Below are positions 42,337 to 53,969 of a stretch of 64,000 nucleotides of DNA, piece after piece. The notes below the pieces were generated by a model. The model made no database searches and was not told the origin of the DNA. It saw nothing but the letters and a program-made list of their open reading frames with translations. The DNA is taken from positions 81,666,911 to 81,730,910 of the forward strand of contig NC_133653.1 in the NCBI RefSeq assembly GCF_009905375.1. Direction: 5' to 3'. This DNA comes from Apium graveolens (Eukaryota; Streptophyta; Magnoliopsida; Apiales; Apiaceae). The first letter of the stretch is position 1. Every line of letters begins with the position of its first letter. Both the position numbers and the translations under genes were made by a program.

Positions 42337-43992
42337 CTGCTTCGTTGATCAATGTCTTATCATGTGAAGTAGAATCGGGATTTTCCAATCTAGAGAGATG
42401 GTCAGCTACTTGATTTTCAGTACCTTTTCGATCCGTGATCTCTAACTCGAATTCCTGTAGCAAGAGAACCCAACGAATAAGTCTAGGCTTCGAATCCTTC
42501 TTTGAGACCAGATAGCGGATGGCAGCGTGATCAGTGAACATTGTCACCTTTTTCCCAAGTAGATAAGATCGAAATTTTTCGAAACCAAAAACTATAGCCA
42601 AGAGCTCTGTCTCAGTAGTGGTGTAGTTCAGTTGGGATCCATTTAGCGTCTTACTAGCATAATAAATCACATGAAAGATATTAGTCTTTCGCTACCCAAG
42701 AACTGCTCCCACTACATAATCACTTGCATCACACATCATCTCAAAAGGTTCTCTCCAATCTGGTGCCGTAATCACTGGTGCGGTGATTAAACTCTTCTTA
42801 AGAGTCTCGAATGCTGCCAAGCATTCATCATCAAATTTGAAAGGCACATCTTTCTCAAGCAATTTGCACAACGGCTTAGATATCTTAGAGAAGTCCTTGA
42901 TGAAACGCCGATAAAAACCCGTATTACCAAGAAAGCTACGGATTCCTTTCACAAAAATAGGTGGCGGAAGATTTTCAATGACACCCACCTTGGCTTTATC
43001 CACCTCAAGACCTTTACTGGAGACCTTATGCCCAAGAATGATGCCTTGTTGCACCATGAAGTGACATTTTCCCAATTGAGCACCAGATTGGTTTCCACAC
43101 ACCTTTTAAGCACCAAACGGAGATTATTCAAGCATTCATCATACGAATGTCCAAAGACGGAGAAGTCGTCCATGAACACTTCGACATTATTTCCAATCAT
43201 ATCGGAGAATATGGCCATCATGCATCTCTGAAAAGTGGCAGGTGCACCACACAAGCCAAAAGAAACTCTGCAAAAAGCAAACGTGCCAAATGGGCAAGTG
43301 AAAGTAGTCTTCTCTTGATCTTCTGGTACAATGCAAATCTGAATGTAGCCCGAATAGCCATCCAGAAGACAATAATACTCATGACCAGCCAACCTGTCAA
43401 ATATCTTATCAATAAATGGAAGAGGGAAACGATCCTTCCTCGTGGCTTTATTCAACTTTCTGTAGTCCATGCATGCCCTCCATCCTGTGACTGTTCGAGT
43501 GGGGATGAGCTCGTTCTTCTCATTTGCTACCACAGTAATACCTCATTTCTTAGGTACACATTGCACGGGGCTCACCCAAGAACTGTCAGAAATATGATAT
43601 ATAATTTCTGCATCCAACCACTTTAGAATTTCTTTCTTCACCACTTCTTTCATGATAGGATTAAGCCTTCGTTGTTGCTCAATAGTTGGCTTGCTACCTT
43701 CTTCTAGCAGAATTTTATGCATGTTGTACGAAGGGCTGATCCCTTTTATATCTGCAATAGTCCATGCAATGGCCAATTTGAATTCTCTCAGGATCCTCAA
43801 GAGCTTGTCCTCGTCACTACCTGAAAGGTTAGATGCAATAATAACATGCAAAGTAGATGCATCACCTAAAAAAGCATACCTCAAATGTTCAGGCAATGGT
43901 TTAAGCTCCAAAGTAGTTGCTTCCTCAATAGATGGTTTGAGCTTTCCCTCAGTATTCTTGAGATCAGTATTTTCCAGAGATTCATATGGCAT
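42278..43992 (-). pseudogene. pol: Athila reverse transcriptase and RNase H
   Basis: Minus-strand pieces: linker and RT start 43992-43543 (EILKWLDAEIIYHISDSSWV), RT fingers/palm 43533-42949 (GWRACMDYRKLNKATRKDRF; catalytic EVFMDDFSVFG at about 43165-43180), connection 43102-42692 (FYRRFIKDFSKISKPL) and RNase H 42670-42278 ([38 protein letters not shown]). Two frame changes and several stops separate the pieces. The enzyme makes element cDNA; this copy is inactive. Confidence 0.88.
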
Positions 43993-44001
43993 GTCTAGCT
44001 T

Positions 44002-44705
44002 TTATTTCCAAGGAGAAGCATTTAGATATTGTAACTGCTCATTGTCTTCATCATCTTCACTGTCAAAATCCCCCAATAAGGCTTTTTCTAAGGCATCAGA
44101 CCTTAGCACATGATCAAGTTCTGAAGTAACTGCAGAATCGATCAAATCCACCTTGAAACACTCCTCATCTTCCGTAGGGAATTTCATCACATTGAACACA
44201 TTGAATGTCACATCTTGATCTTGCACCCTCATAGTGAGTTCACCTTTTTGCACATCTATCAAGGTACGGCCTATAGCCAAGAAAGGTCTTCCCAAGATTA
44301 TGGGAATCTTCTTTTCTTCCTCTAAATCCAGAATGATAAAATCTTCAAAAAAGATGAGCTTGTCCACTTTTACTAGCACGTCCTCCACGATGCCTCGTGG
44401 GTATGTAATCGAACGATCAGCCAATTATAGAGATATGTAGGTGGGCTTTGGATTAGGCAAATTCAGCTTTTTGAAGATAGACAACGGCATCAGATTGATG
44501 CTTGCTCCCAAATCGCAAAGGCACTTGTCAAATGACAACTTGCCAATGGTGCAAGGAATGGTGAAGCTACCTGGATCCTTAAGCTTTGGAGGTAACTTTT
44601 GTTACAGCACGACACTGCACTCTTCCGTCAAAGCAACGGTATCAAGTTCATCCAGTTTCACCTTCCTCGAAAGAATATCTTTCATGAATTTTGCATAACT
44701 AAATT
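44002..44705 (-). pseudogene. pol: Athila protease region
   Basis: Reads YAKFMKDILSRKVKLDEL, then PCTIGKLSF and the protease motif [15 protein letters not shown] (about 44519-44475), a TAA at about 44424, then ADRSITYPRGIVEDVLVKV with IPIILGRPFL. DLGAS in place of D(S/T)GA is normal for Athila. The stop lies at a likely Gln codon. Confidence 0.75.
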
Positions 44706-46374
44706 TGCTCCAGAGCCTCAGCGAAAGGTATGTTAATGTGAAGTTTCTTGAACACCTCCAGAAACTTACCAAATTGCTTGTCCAACTTTTGTTTCTGCAA
44801 TCGCTTAGAAAAAGATGGTGGAGGATAGAGCTTTTTCTCCCCTGTATTACCCTCAGGCAGAGTGTGTTCAACAGTAGTCTTCCTTGATTCCCCCTCTTTC
44901 TCCTTTTGCATTCCTTCTTCATCTACAACTTCAACTTCTCCATCTTTTGCTTTTTCAGCATCAGCAACTTTTCCAGACCTGAAGGTGACAGCCTTGACTT
45001 GCTCTTTAGCTTCCTTCCTTCCTGGAACTTCAGTATCACTGGGAAGTGTGCCAGGTTGACGATTAAGCAAGGCATTGGCTATTTTTCCAATTTGGTTTTC
45101 CAAGGTCTTGATAGAAACAGCCTGACTTTTGCACAACAGCTTTAACTCCTTAAAATCAGCACTAGAAGGAGGAGCAGCACCTCCTTATTGAGGATATGAT
45201 TGCCTTTGAGCAAATTGCTGAGGTTGCTGGAATCCAGGTGGATTAAACTGTTTACTTGCAGCTTGCTGATATGGTTGTTGAACAACATTCTGATTATTGC
45301 TCAAGCTGAAATTGAGATGATTTATGTTATTAGGATGAGAAGTAGCGGGCACAGGCTGCTGCGGTCTCTGAAAATTATTCACATACTGAACATATTCATT
45401 AACAAGAGAACACTGATCCGTAGCATGAGAGCCTGCACAAAGCTCACAGACACTAGCTATTTGATTTACTCCATAGTTGGCTAAAGAATCGACCTTCATA
45501 GACAGCGCCTGAAGCTGTGCTGCAATATCTGTAGATGCATCAACTTCCAGAATACCTGCTACCTTCCCAGGCATCATCCTTTGAGTTGGATTTTGATACT
45601 CGTTTGCAGCCATAGTTTTAATGAGATTATAGGCCTCAGTATAGCTTTTGGCCCACAAGGCGCCTCCAGAAGCTGCATTGAGCATAGGCCGAGATTGGGC
45701 CCCCAAACCATTATAAAAACTAGTGATCACCATCCAGTCAGGCATACCATGATGTGGACACTTTCTCAACATCTCCTTGTAGCGCTCCCAAGCTTCGCAC
45801 ATAGATTCTCCTTGTTGTTGCGCAAACTGAGTAAGAGCACTCCTCATAGTTGCAGTTTTGGCCATTGGATAGAACTTTAGCAGAAATTTTTGCGCAAGAT
45901 CTTCCCAACTAGTGATGGACCCAGCTGGTAAAGAATGTAACTAGTCCTTAGCTTTGTCCCTCAGAGAGAATGGGAAAAGCCTCAGCTTGATAGCCTCATC
46001 AGTACACCATTATATTTGAAAATACTACAGATCTCGACAAAATTCCTGATATGCATGTTGGGATCTTCAGTCATAGCACCTCTGAAAGAAACAGAATTCT
46101 GCACCATCTGAATAGTGCCCGGCTTGATTTCAAAAGTATTGGCCTGAATAGCCGGATGAATGATGCTTGACTGAATGTCATCAATTTTAGGCCGATAAAA
46201 GTCCATAAGAGCTGGATCAGCTTGAATTACACGATCACCCATTGTTTCAGGTTCTTTCTTTTCACTCTCTTTATCCAAATCTTCAAAAATTATCTTCTCC
46301 GAAAAGTCAAGAGTTGTATCTGTCTCCTCAGCTTTATCCAGATTTCTCTTGTGAGTGCGAGAACGTGTTTGCAT
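44706..46374 (-). pseudogene. gag: Athila gag
   Basis: The ATG at 46374 opens MQTRSRTHKRN. The capsid region contains HPAIQANTFEIKPGTIQMV and FRGAMTEDPNMHIRNFVEIC, then loses frame near 46010. A TAG at about 45942 replaces the Trp of a KDWLHSLPAG-type motif; the frame resumes as MAKTATMRSALTQFAQQQGE (45865-45185) with a zinc knuckle VCELCAGSHATDQC. After another stop, KTLENQIGKIANALL and RQPGTLPSDTEVPG (45136-44699) form the conserved Athila gag C-terminal motif. Confidence 0.85.
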
Positions 46375-46489
46375 AAACGCTCGCTAAAGTACCTGAAACA
46401 CAACCGGAAGCAGTAAGTAACAAGTCTTAATCAATGAATCCTAATGATCACTGATGGCAAGTACATAAACTAAACAAATTAACACCGAG

Positions 46490-46507
46490 TCCCCGGCAAC
46501 GGCGCCA
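46490..46507 (-). other. Primer binding site, tRNA-Asp
   Basis: Minus strand TGGCGCCGTTGCCGGGGA, six bases inside the 5' LTR, complementary to the 3' end of plant tRNA-Asp, the Athila primer. Confidence 0.9.
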
Positions 46508-46513
46508 AAAACT

Positions 46514-47639
46514 TGTTAGGCACAAAGCATGCGCTAAATAAATCATGCAAGTATATGTGTTCGCAAGTAATATAGAATGATTTCTAATTCGTTCCCACAA
46601 AGACTCTGATTAATTATATTTAATTAACACTTACTCACCAATGTATGATTATTCTTCAATGCCAAGATAATAATAATTAAGGTTGGTTAACTAATAATTA
46701 CTACGAGAATTAAACACTTAAATTAACAATATTAAACACACATGAGATCATAACTTCATTACTACTTCATTCAATGGTTATTATTATTACCCTTAGCATG
46801 TAATGGTGATGATATTAATCGAACAACACAAAACTGATAAACGCCAACTTTCGTTGTACGAATATCATTCTACCAAGCATCCACAATTAAGATAGAAGTT
46901 GAATAGGCATCAATTATGTTGAGACCCTATATGTCTACAGAATTTGACAACAGAACGATTTAATCGCAAGTCATTCATGATGATTACACAGGGCAAGTAA
47001 AACGGTTAGAGATACCCACTAATCATGCATACAATACACGAACCTATGCTAGCATAGCAAGTTCTAAATCTCAAGATTCATTGTCGCTTCACAAGAGATT
47101 AACAGGCTATCTTACATGTCCGCGACACACATAAGACAAATAAGCACAACCTATGCTAGATATCATATAATCACCACATACCATGGTATTAAACAATTAA
47201 CTAAAGAAATCCGTTAGGATCCCATGATCACGATTAGCCCATAATGGAACTCGTCATCACCATGGGTTCATATGAAAGCATAATAAAAACACAATGATAT
47301 AAACTAATAAAAATACTTAATAAATAATGAAGTACGTCACAAGAGTATTAAGGTTCAAAGCATAAAGAAAACTAGCATCCACTGTTACAACGAATTAAAA
47401 GAATTACAAGATAAACGTATGCTTCCTCTTCTTCGTTGTTGCATGCTAAAAGGGTCTTCTCAATCTTCTTGCCTTCGCTCTCGATAAAGGAAACGGCTTC
47501 CCATAAGGTTTATATAATAACCCAAAAGAACCAGCGTCAACAGAAGCCCAATCGTAATAGAATTATAAAATGCAGATTATGAAAATCCGCACCAAGGCGG
47601 CCGCCTGCATCCTCCACACGGGCGCCTGCTAGCAGGCGA
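46514..47639 (-). repeat. Athila 5' LTR (right copy, truncated)
   Basis: Matches 36881-38007 of the left LTR and stops at a GCGCCTGCT palindrome near 47630. The last ~261 bp of the LTR, which on the minus strand would be its 5' end and include U3 promoter sequence, are gone. The junction lies in GC-rich palindromic sequence. Confidence 0.88.
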
Positions 47640-48040
47640 CTCACAAATGCTCTTTGCCGACGGCGGCAAGATTCGTCGGTGCCCAATTAAGTCGGGTTTC
47701 CATTCGAATTTTACCGATAAAATTTCCGAGCAATCAAAAATAATTACAAAGAAAATTCGAATAATCAGGAATGTTTCTTCGAATTTCATTCACAAAATCT
47801 CGATATTCAAACAACCCAAAATGAGAGTTCGAATTAACCACAACAGCACAACCACATTCCAAGTCAACACTACCGAATCCATAACCGGAATCATGCCGGA
47901 AATGGAACATCACAGGCCACGGAGATCAAAGTAGTAGCAAACACACACTACCCATGCACACAACTCACACACCCACATCACAAACACACACTTTTACACA
48001 CACGCTTTTACACACAAGCACACAAATATGACACCACATA
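47640..48040 (-). mobile_element. Second fragment of the solo-LTR family, right part
   Basis: Matches 30982-31380 of the first solo LTR (CGGGTTTCCATTCGAATTTT, CATGCCGGAAATGGAACATC, CA-rich tail). It ends where the chromovirus LTR begins at 48041. Together with 36060-36880 it forms one LTR fragment split by the Athila element. Confidence 0.88.
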
Positions 48041-51000
48041 TGTGGCGCCCTCCAAACCCGGGTCAGAAGTTTGGGGACCACACACACACACCTTATTTAT
48101 AACCTGCTTATAACAATAATAAAGATAACAATAATATGCAGTGACCCTATTTACCAACTACCACGGATCGCAACAGGTTAAAGTATGCACACAAGCCACA
48201 CATCTACTTATATTACATACCGTTCAAATCCCAATCATTCAAACTCAAAATGAGTATTAAACTTTATTACAAACTTTTACAGACTTAAATTATTCCAAAA
48301 GAAGCCTACTAGCTCAGCTTTCTCAACCTGAACCCCTAGCTCTCGCGCTGGACTGGGGATCCTCGTTACCAACTGGTTCCTTTTTAACTGGAAAGAATAT
48401 TAACAACATCGCACAAATGAGCTAACTAGCTCAGCAAGTCACAATGACAAAACTGAGAATAATGATCATCAATTGAACATGATTATGATATCAAGTGAGC
48501 AATGGATTATGATTTAGAATTGGATATTATACTTTTAATTTAAAAACCAAGGTTAGGCTGCTGATCAGTCACGTATTAACCCCGAGCAAGACACACATCA
48601 TTGCTCTAACTACTGGATCCAAGGCACACATTGGCCTAACTTGACCATTATATGGTCTGACCACGAATCTGTCCACAATTTTATAAAAACAATCCAATTC
48701 TAACATAATAACAGAATAAGCAATAATAAACAATAACCAGAATCATTAACAATAATGAGTGTTTAACAATAAAAGGGTTTCAATCCTTGTAAGGATCAAT
48801 AAGGTAATTTCAAAGCTTGGATGCTGGGTAATGAAAGAATTGGATAACAAAGGAATTAATATTTCAGGGTTTCAAGGATTTGGTCTTTCAAAGCATAAGA
48901 TATCATGGATTGAGTATATAAGTAATTCAATTCAGCGTTTGGTATTTAGTTTGTATGTATTTGTGGAGTAGTATCGTAGATTTGTGGTTCGTGTTTGGGT
49001 ATTCAACAATCAATGGTCTAGAAAGAATCAGGTTACGGCTCAAGATCAATAACTGGAATCAGGGTTTAGGTTTCTGTGCTTCAAAGCACTTGCAATATCA
49101 CAGGATTATCAAGTACTACAATATTTCGAGAAAGTTGAGAACACTTGCCTGGTACTAGCTTACTATTCTGCACTCGCTTCCAATCACAATCGTCTTACTC
49201 CTCAACTACCTGTTTCCCTTTCCTACGCCTTGCCTCTTCTGCTCACATATCATAAACATCTATCAATAATCGACTCATAGAGTTCTATTCAACACATACT
49301 TCTATCTACCCTTCGTTTTACCCAAATCCGATTAACGGATTGAAAGTTATGTAATAATCAAGTAAACACTGAATATATAGACTGATAGTCAATTAACAAG
49401 TCACATATAGCACATAATACATCACGTAATCAATGATATATTATTTATAAAGAAGTCTCGGGTCATAAATAGGTTTTCGGGTATTTAAAATGATTTTTAA
49501 AACATTTTTGCGGAATTAAAACGAGTCGTTAGATCAAATTTTGGGTTAATAAACAGGGTTCGGTTGGCCAATTCTGGCTCTGAAACAATTTTATACTAAT
49601 TATCGAGCCTTGGAAATAATTTAGAATAATATTTTAAAGCTCGAAACTATTTTTCGGAATTTTTAAATCATTTTTAAGTAATTAAATCTAATTAAATAAT
49701 TAATTAAAATCAATTAATAATTAATTAAAGAATTAATTAGTTAATTAATTTCAGTTAATTTTTAATCGATTAATTAATCAATTAATTTCCAAATTAATTG
49801 ACCAATTAATCGATTAAAAATTAACTGAAATTAATTAACTAATTAATTCAGATTTATTTCTGAATAAAAATAATTTTCGGAATTAAAATACTAATTTTTA
49901 GAATTTTCAGAAATTAAAAATGAATTTTTATAATAAAAATAAATAAGAAATATGATTTTGAAACATTTTTAAAACAGGAATCCAATTTTTGCAAAGACTG
50001 GAAACCTGGGGGACCAAACTTCATCGTTTTCAAAAGTACAGGGACCAAACTGCAATTTTGCAGCTCCAGTCGCCGGAAAAGTCGGGGGTGGCCGGAGAAC
50101 TCACCTCCGGCATCCTCCCACCACCATCACCACCAAAATTAAACTACACAACACCAGGAACCTATATCTGCAATCAAAATTCATCAATAACCCCAGACTT
50201 GGCCGGAATTTGATTAAGAAACTCGCCGGTTTCCGGCGGGTTCGACGTAAACTTCAAAACACAACTCCCTTCTCTATAGACCTCGTTGATTCATGAAACT
50301 TGTACGACTAGATTGCAAATTTCACAGAGAATACAATACACTATACCACAACATCAATCTATTTCAGAATAATAAACCCCCAAATTTCAATTAAGAACAT
50401 TCATACGGGTTATAAACCCTAATTTTAAAATTCGAAAATCAAACTCAAATTTGAACATGTTATTGAACTCCAAATCAGACGTATAATATATCAAAATCAT
50501 CAGGAAAACAAGCTCTACAACATGCCATCATCAAATCATACAAACAATCATCCGAACAAAAATTCATATTTTTAATAAATTTAATTCAAAAATAAATAAA
50601 TTTCCAGAAAATAAACCTTTGATTCTGCAGTGAAACAAAGCTCAGAATCTGATAGAACACTTCAAATCCTTCGTTTTGGTTACTCAAGCTTTGAAAACAG
50701 AGATCGGTAACGCCTTCGTTTTGCTGTTTGATTCTTAGAACAGTTTATGTAATTAGGGTTTTTCTCTGAAAATTATAGAATTAACTATCTGCAAATGATT
50801 TTGATACGAAATAAAATACGGAAAAAGGCTATTTATAATTACGGAAAATTAGTATCCCGTTGGATCATTCCGGATATAAAACAGTACGTTTATTTATAAA
50901 AACTGATCCAAAAGGTATCGGTTTTCGGGATAATTATCCAAATCAGTACAATTTATACTGCGGTCTTGGTCTCAGCGCCTGGTTACACGTACTACGAAGT

Positions 51001-51516
51001 GATAATTGGGATAGTTTAATAAAAAGCTCCCGTGTATCGAAAATACGGGTTTTATTGATTTACCGAAACAAATATTGTATCGAAAATGTTGCGCCGGGAC
51101 CCGCGTAGAACAAACCGTACGCCGGATCAAAAAAGTCGAAACATGGAATATGCTCGGAATATTACAATTAGGTTAGGAAGGAGTTCTCGGAAGAGTTTCG
51201 GGTTCCAAAAATGTAACAACGGATGACGTCGATTGGTTCCCGTTTTTATAAAATAGATTTTAAATACTCGGAATTTTTTTTTATAAATTTCGTATGATTT
51301 TTATAAATCCATAAATCAACATAAAAATAATTAGGAAGATATGACAATTATCTATGTTTTATTTTGGACATATAAAAATTAAAATACTCAATTAATATTA
51401 TTTTTGAATATCCAAGTACAGATAACATTTAACAATTAACTCACAGAATAGATACTGAACACACATAATAATTATTTAATAGCAAAATAATTACACGATA
51501 TATCCCGGATATTACA
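48041..51516 (-). repeat. Chromovirus LTR 1 (3' LTR of copy 1)
   Basis: 3476 bp, minus strand TGTAATATCCGGGA ... GGGCGCCACA. About 3% different from LTR 2 by eye, plus a small indel in the AATTAATT region. Unusually long, AT-rich and without genes; 70- to 80-codon plus-strand frames in it are not supported. Confidence 0.93.
49730..49849. repeat. 120-bp near-perfect palindrome in LTR 1
   Basis: Arms of 46 bp (49730-49775 and 49804-49849) are exact reverse complements. The 28-bp middle (49776-49803) is itself nearly palindromic, broken by a two-base mismatch and a central CC. In LTR 2 the left arm is missing while the right arm is kept at 59042-59087. Confidence 0.9.
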
Positions 51517-51530
51517 TCCTTCCCCCCTTA
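51517..51530 (-). other. Polypurine tract, chromovirus copy 1
   Basis: Minus strand TAAGGGGGGAAGGA directly before the LTR start TGTAATATCC. Confidence 0.9.
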
Positions 51531-51554
51531 AAAGGATTCTGTCCTCAGAATCTC

Positions 51555-51749
51555 CTAAGAAAACAAATGAGGGTACTTTTCTCTCATATCACTTTCTAAC
51601 TCCCAGGTTGACTCTTCAACCTTTGGGTTTCTCCACAATACTCTTACTAACTTTACCACTTTATTTCTCAATACTTTCTCTCTCTCCTCTAGAATCTCTA
51701 TCGGACTCTCTACATATGACAAATCTGCCTGAAGCTCTATTGGCTCATA
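51555..51749 (-). CDS. pol: Chromodomain of copy 1, separated from integrase by a stop
   Basis: After the TAA at 51750-51752 the same frame continues for 64 codons: EPIELQADLSYVESPIEIL, then REKVLRNKVVKLVRVLWRN and EESTWELESDMREKYPHLF, ending TAG at 51555-51557. This is the canonical gypsy chromodomain, expected to steer integration to marked chromatin. Without readthrough it would not be made as part of integrase. Confidence 0.85.
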   Translation of the reverse strand, partial: YEPIELQADLSYVESPIEILEEREKVLRNKVVKLVRVLWRNPKVEESTWELESDMREKYPHLFS

Positions 51750-53969
51750 TTATATTACATGCCTGGAGTCTGGATTATATTTCTTGAGCATCGATACGTG
51801 AAAAACATTATGAATGTGCTCCATGTGCGGTGGTAACGCCAACTCATAAGCTACTTTTCCAACACGCTTTAAAATCTCAAAAGGTCCGACATATCTTTGG
51901 TTTAGCTTCCCTTTCTTTCCAAACCTCATTAGTCCTTTCCATGGAGATACTTTCAATAATACTAAGCTTCCTTCTTCAATTTCCATATCTTTCCTTGACT
52001 GATCTGCATATTTCCTCTGACGATCTTGTGCGGCTATCAATCTCTTCTGGATAATTTCAACAATTTCCTTTGTCTGTTGTACCAGTTCAGGTCCAAGTAT
52101 CTTGCGTTCTCCTACTTCGTCCCAATATATTGGATATCTACATTTGCGTCCATAAAGGGCTTCATAGGGTGGCATCCCAATGCTGGCGTGATAACTGTTG
52201 TTATAAGCAAACTCTACCAGGGGTAAATGTTCGTCCCAACTTCCTTTGAAATCAATAGCACAAACATGTAACATGTCCTCGATTGTCTGGATCGTTCTTT
52301 CACTTTGGCCATCCGTCTGGGGGTGATAGGCCGTACTCATATTCAGTCTTGTTCCCAAACATTCTTGAAAACTCTTCCAAAATCTTGAATTAAACCTTGG
52401 ATCTCGATCAGATACAATAGACACAGGAACTCCATGACGAACTACAATTTCCTTCAGGTACATATGGACCAACTTGTCGAGCGAAAATCTTTCATTTATA
52501 GGCAGAAAATGAGCTGACTTGGTAAGTCTATCCACTATAACTCAAATGGCATCATGATTAGCCCTTGTCCTTGGTAATCCAACTATGAAATCCATGGAAA
52601 TATGTTCCCATTTCCACTCTGGAATCTCCAATGGCTGTAACAATCCACTTGGTCTCTGATGCTCTGCTTTAACTCTCTGACAGGTATAACATTTGCTAAT
52701 CCATTCCGCAATTTCCCTCTTCATGTCTGGCCACCAATAATTCTTCTTTAAATCTCTGTACATTTTGGTACTCCCTGGATGGATGGAATACCTTGAATTA
52801 TGTGCCTCCTGTAAAATTTCATTTTTCAGCTCCGTCACTGGTGGAATCCAAATTCTAGATGAAAACCTGAGAATACCTTGATCATCCTTTTGCGTGCATA
52901 ACTCTTCACCTACCGAACGATTTATATCTTGATCCATTACATCTTCCTGACATTTCTTTATTTTCTCAAATAATTCTGGTTGGAAAGTCATACTGTATAC
53001 TTTCGTTTCCTCAGGCTTGCAAACTTTAATCTCCAATTCCAATTTTTGAAATTCCTTATATATGTCTTCAGGTACTGATAACACATTCAACCTTTCCTTC
53101 CGACTCAATGCGTCTGCTACCACGTTCGCTTTACCGGGATGATAATTAATCGAGCAATCATAGTCTTTGATCAACTCTAACCATCTCCTTTCTCTCATAT
53201 TAAGTTCCTTCTGTGTGAATATGTACTTTAATCTTTTGTGATCCGTGAAAATCTCGCACTTTTCTCCATACAAATAATGTCTCCAAATCTTCAAAGCGAA
53301 AACTATGGCTGCTAGCTCCAAATCATGAGTAGGATACTTCTGTTCATGTGGTTTCAATTGCCTTGACGCATACGCAATCACCTTTTCATGCTGCATTAGA
53401 ACACATCCTAATCCTTTGTGAGAAGTATCACTATAAATTACGAAATTCCCTTGATCATCTGGAAGTGACAAAACAGGTGTCGTGATCAATCGTCGCTTCA
53501 ACTCCTGAAAACTTTCCTTGCATTTGTCGTTCCATATAAACTTTTCATTCTTTCGTGTAAGCTTTGTTAATGGTGTGGCAATCCTCGAGAAATTTTGAAC
53601 AAATCGACGATAATATCCCGCCAATCCTAAGAAACTTCTTACCTCGGTGGGTGTTTTCGGTCTCTCCCAATTCATAATTGCCTCTATTTTTGCCGGGTCC
53701 ACTTTGATCCCTTCATTACTAACTATGTGCCCTAAGAACTGAACTTCCTGTAGCCAAAACTCACACTTCGAGAATTTAGCATATAACTTCTTTTTCCTTA
53801 AAATCTCCAAAGCCGTTCTCACATGTTCCGCATGATCCTCTTCCGTCTTTGAATAGATTAAAATATCGTCTATAAACACAATAACAAACTTATCCATGTA
53901 CTCCTTGAAAATTCTGTTCATCAGGTCCATAAACGCTGCCGGGGCATTGGTCAACCCAAAAGACATCAC
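51750..53969 (-). pseudogene. pol: Chromovirus copy 1 RT (part), RNase H and integrase
   Basis: 53969-52542 covers the RT palm with catalytic [16 protein letters not shown], the connection ([19 protein letters not shown]), RNase H ([39 protein letters not shown]) and the integrase HHCC finger ([10 protein letters not shown] ... [11 protein letters not shown]) up to [21 protein letters not shown] at 52542-52544 replaces the expected Trp. The frame resumes at [14 protein letters not shown] with the second Asp ([10 protein letters not shown]) and Glu (DGQSERTIQ) and stops at 51750. One extra stop (53994-53996) precedes this piece. Confidence 0.88.

Larger units (their letters stand above)
36881..47639 (-). 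mobile_element. Ty3/gypsy element, Athila type, with truncated 5' LTR
   Basis: Minus-strand element: 5' LTR (right, truncated), tRNA-Asp primer site, gag, protease, RT, RNase H, integrase, an additional ORF, polypurine tract and 3' LTR (left). The FMDD-type RT (EVFMDDFSVFG), DLGAS protease, the gag/pol text and the extra ORF after integrase identify Athila. Numerous stops and an Asn in place of a catalytic integrase Asp show it is dead. It lies inside a fragment of the solo-LTR family; about 260 bp of the 5' LTR and about 184 bp of host LTR are missing at the right junction. Confidence 0.92.

Noticed and set aside
46490..46507. tRNA-Asp-like sequence as a tRNA gene
   Set aside because: Only 18 bases match the tRNA 3' end and they sit at the LTR border; it is a primer binding site.
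49680..49850. AATTAATT-rich region as a simple microsatellite
   Set aside because: Exact 46-bp complementary arms make it a structured palindrome rather than a simple repeat.
48759..50213. Plus-strand frames of 70 and 74 codons present in both chromovirus LTRs (also 58038-58250 and 59228-59452)
   Set aside because: LTRs are about 97% identical, so shared short frames are expected; they are antisense to the element with no motif. Codon-level constraint in more copies would be needed.
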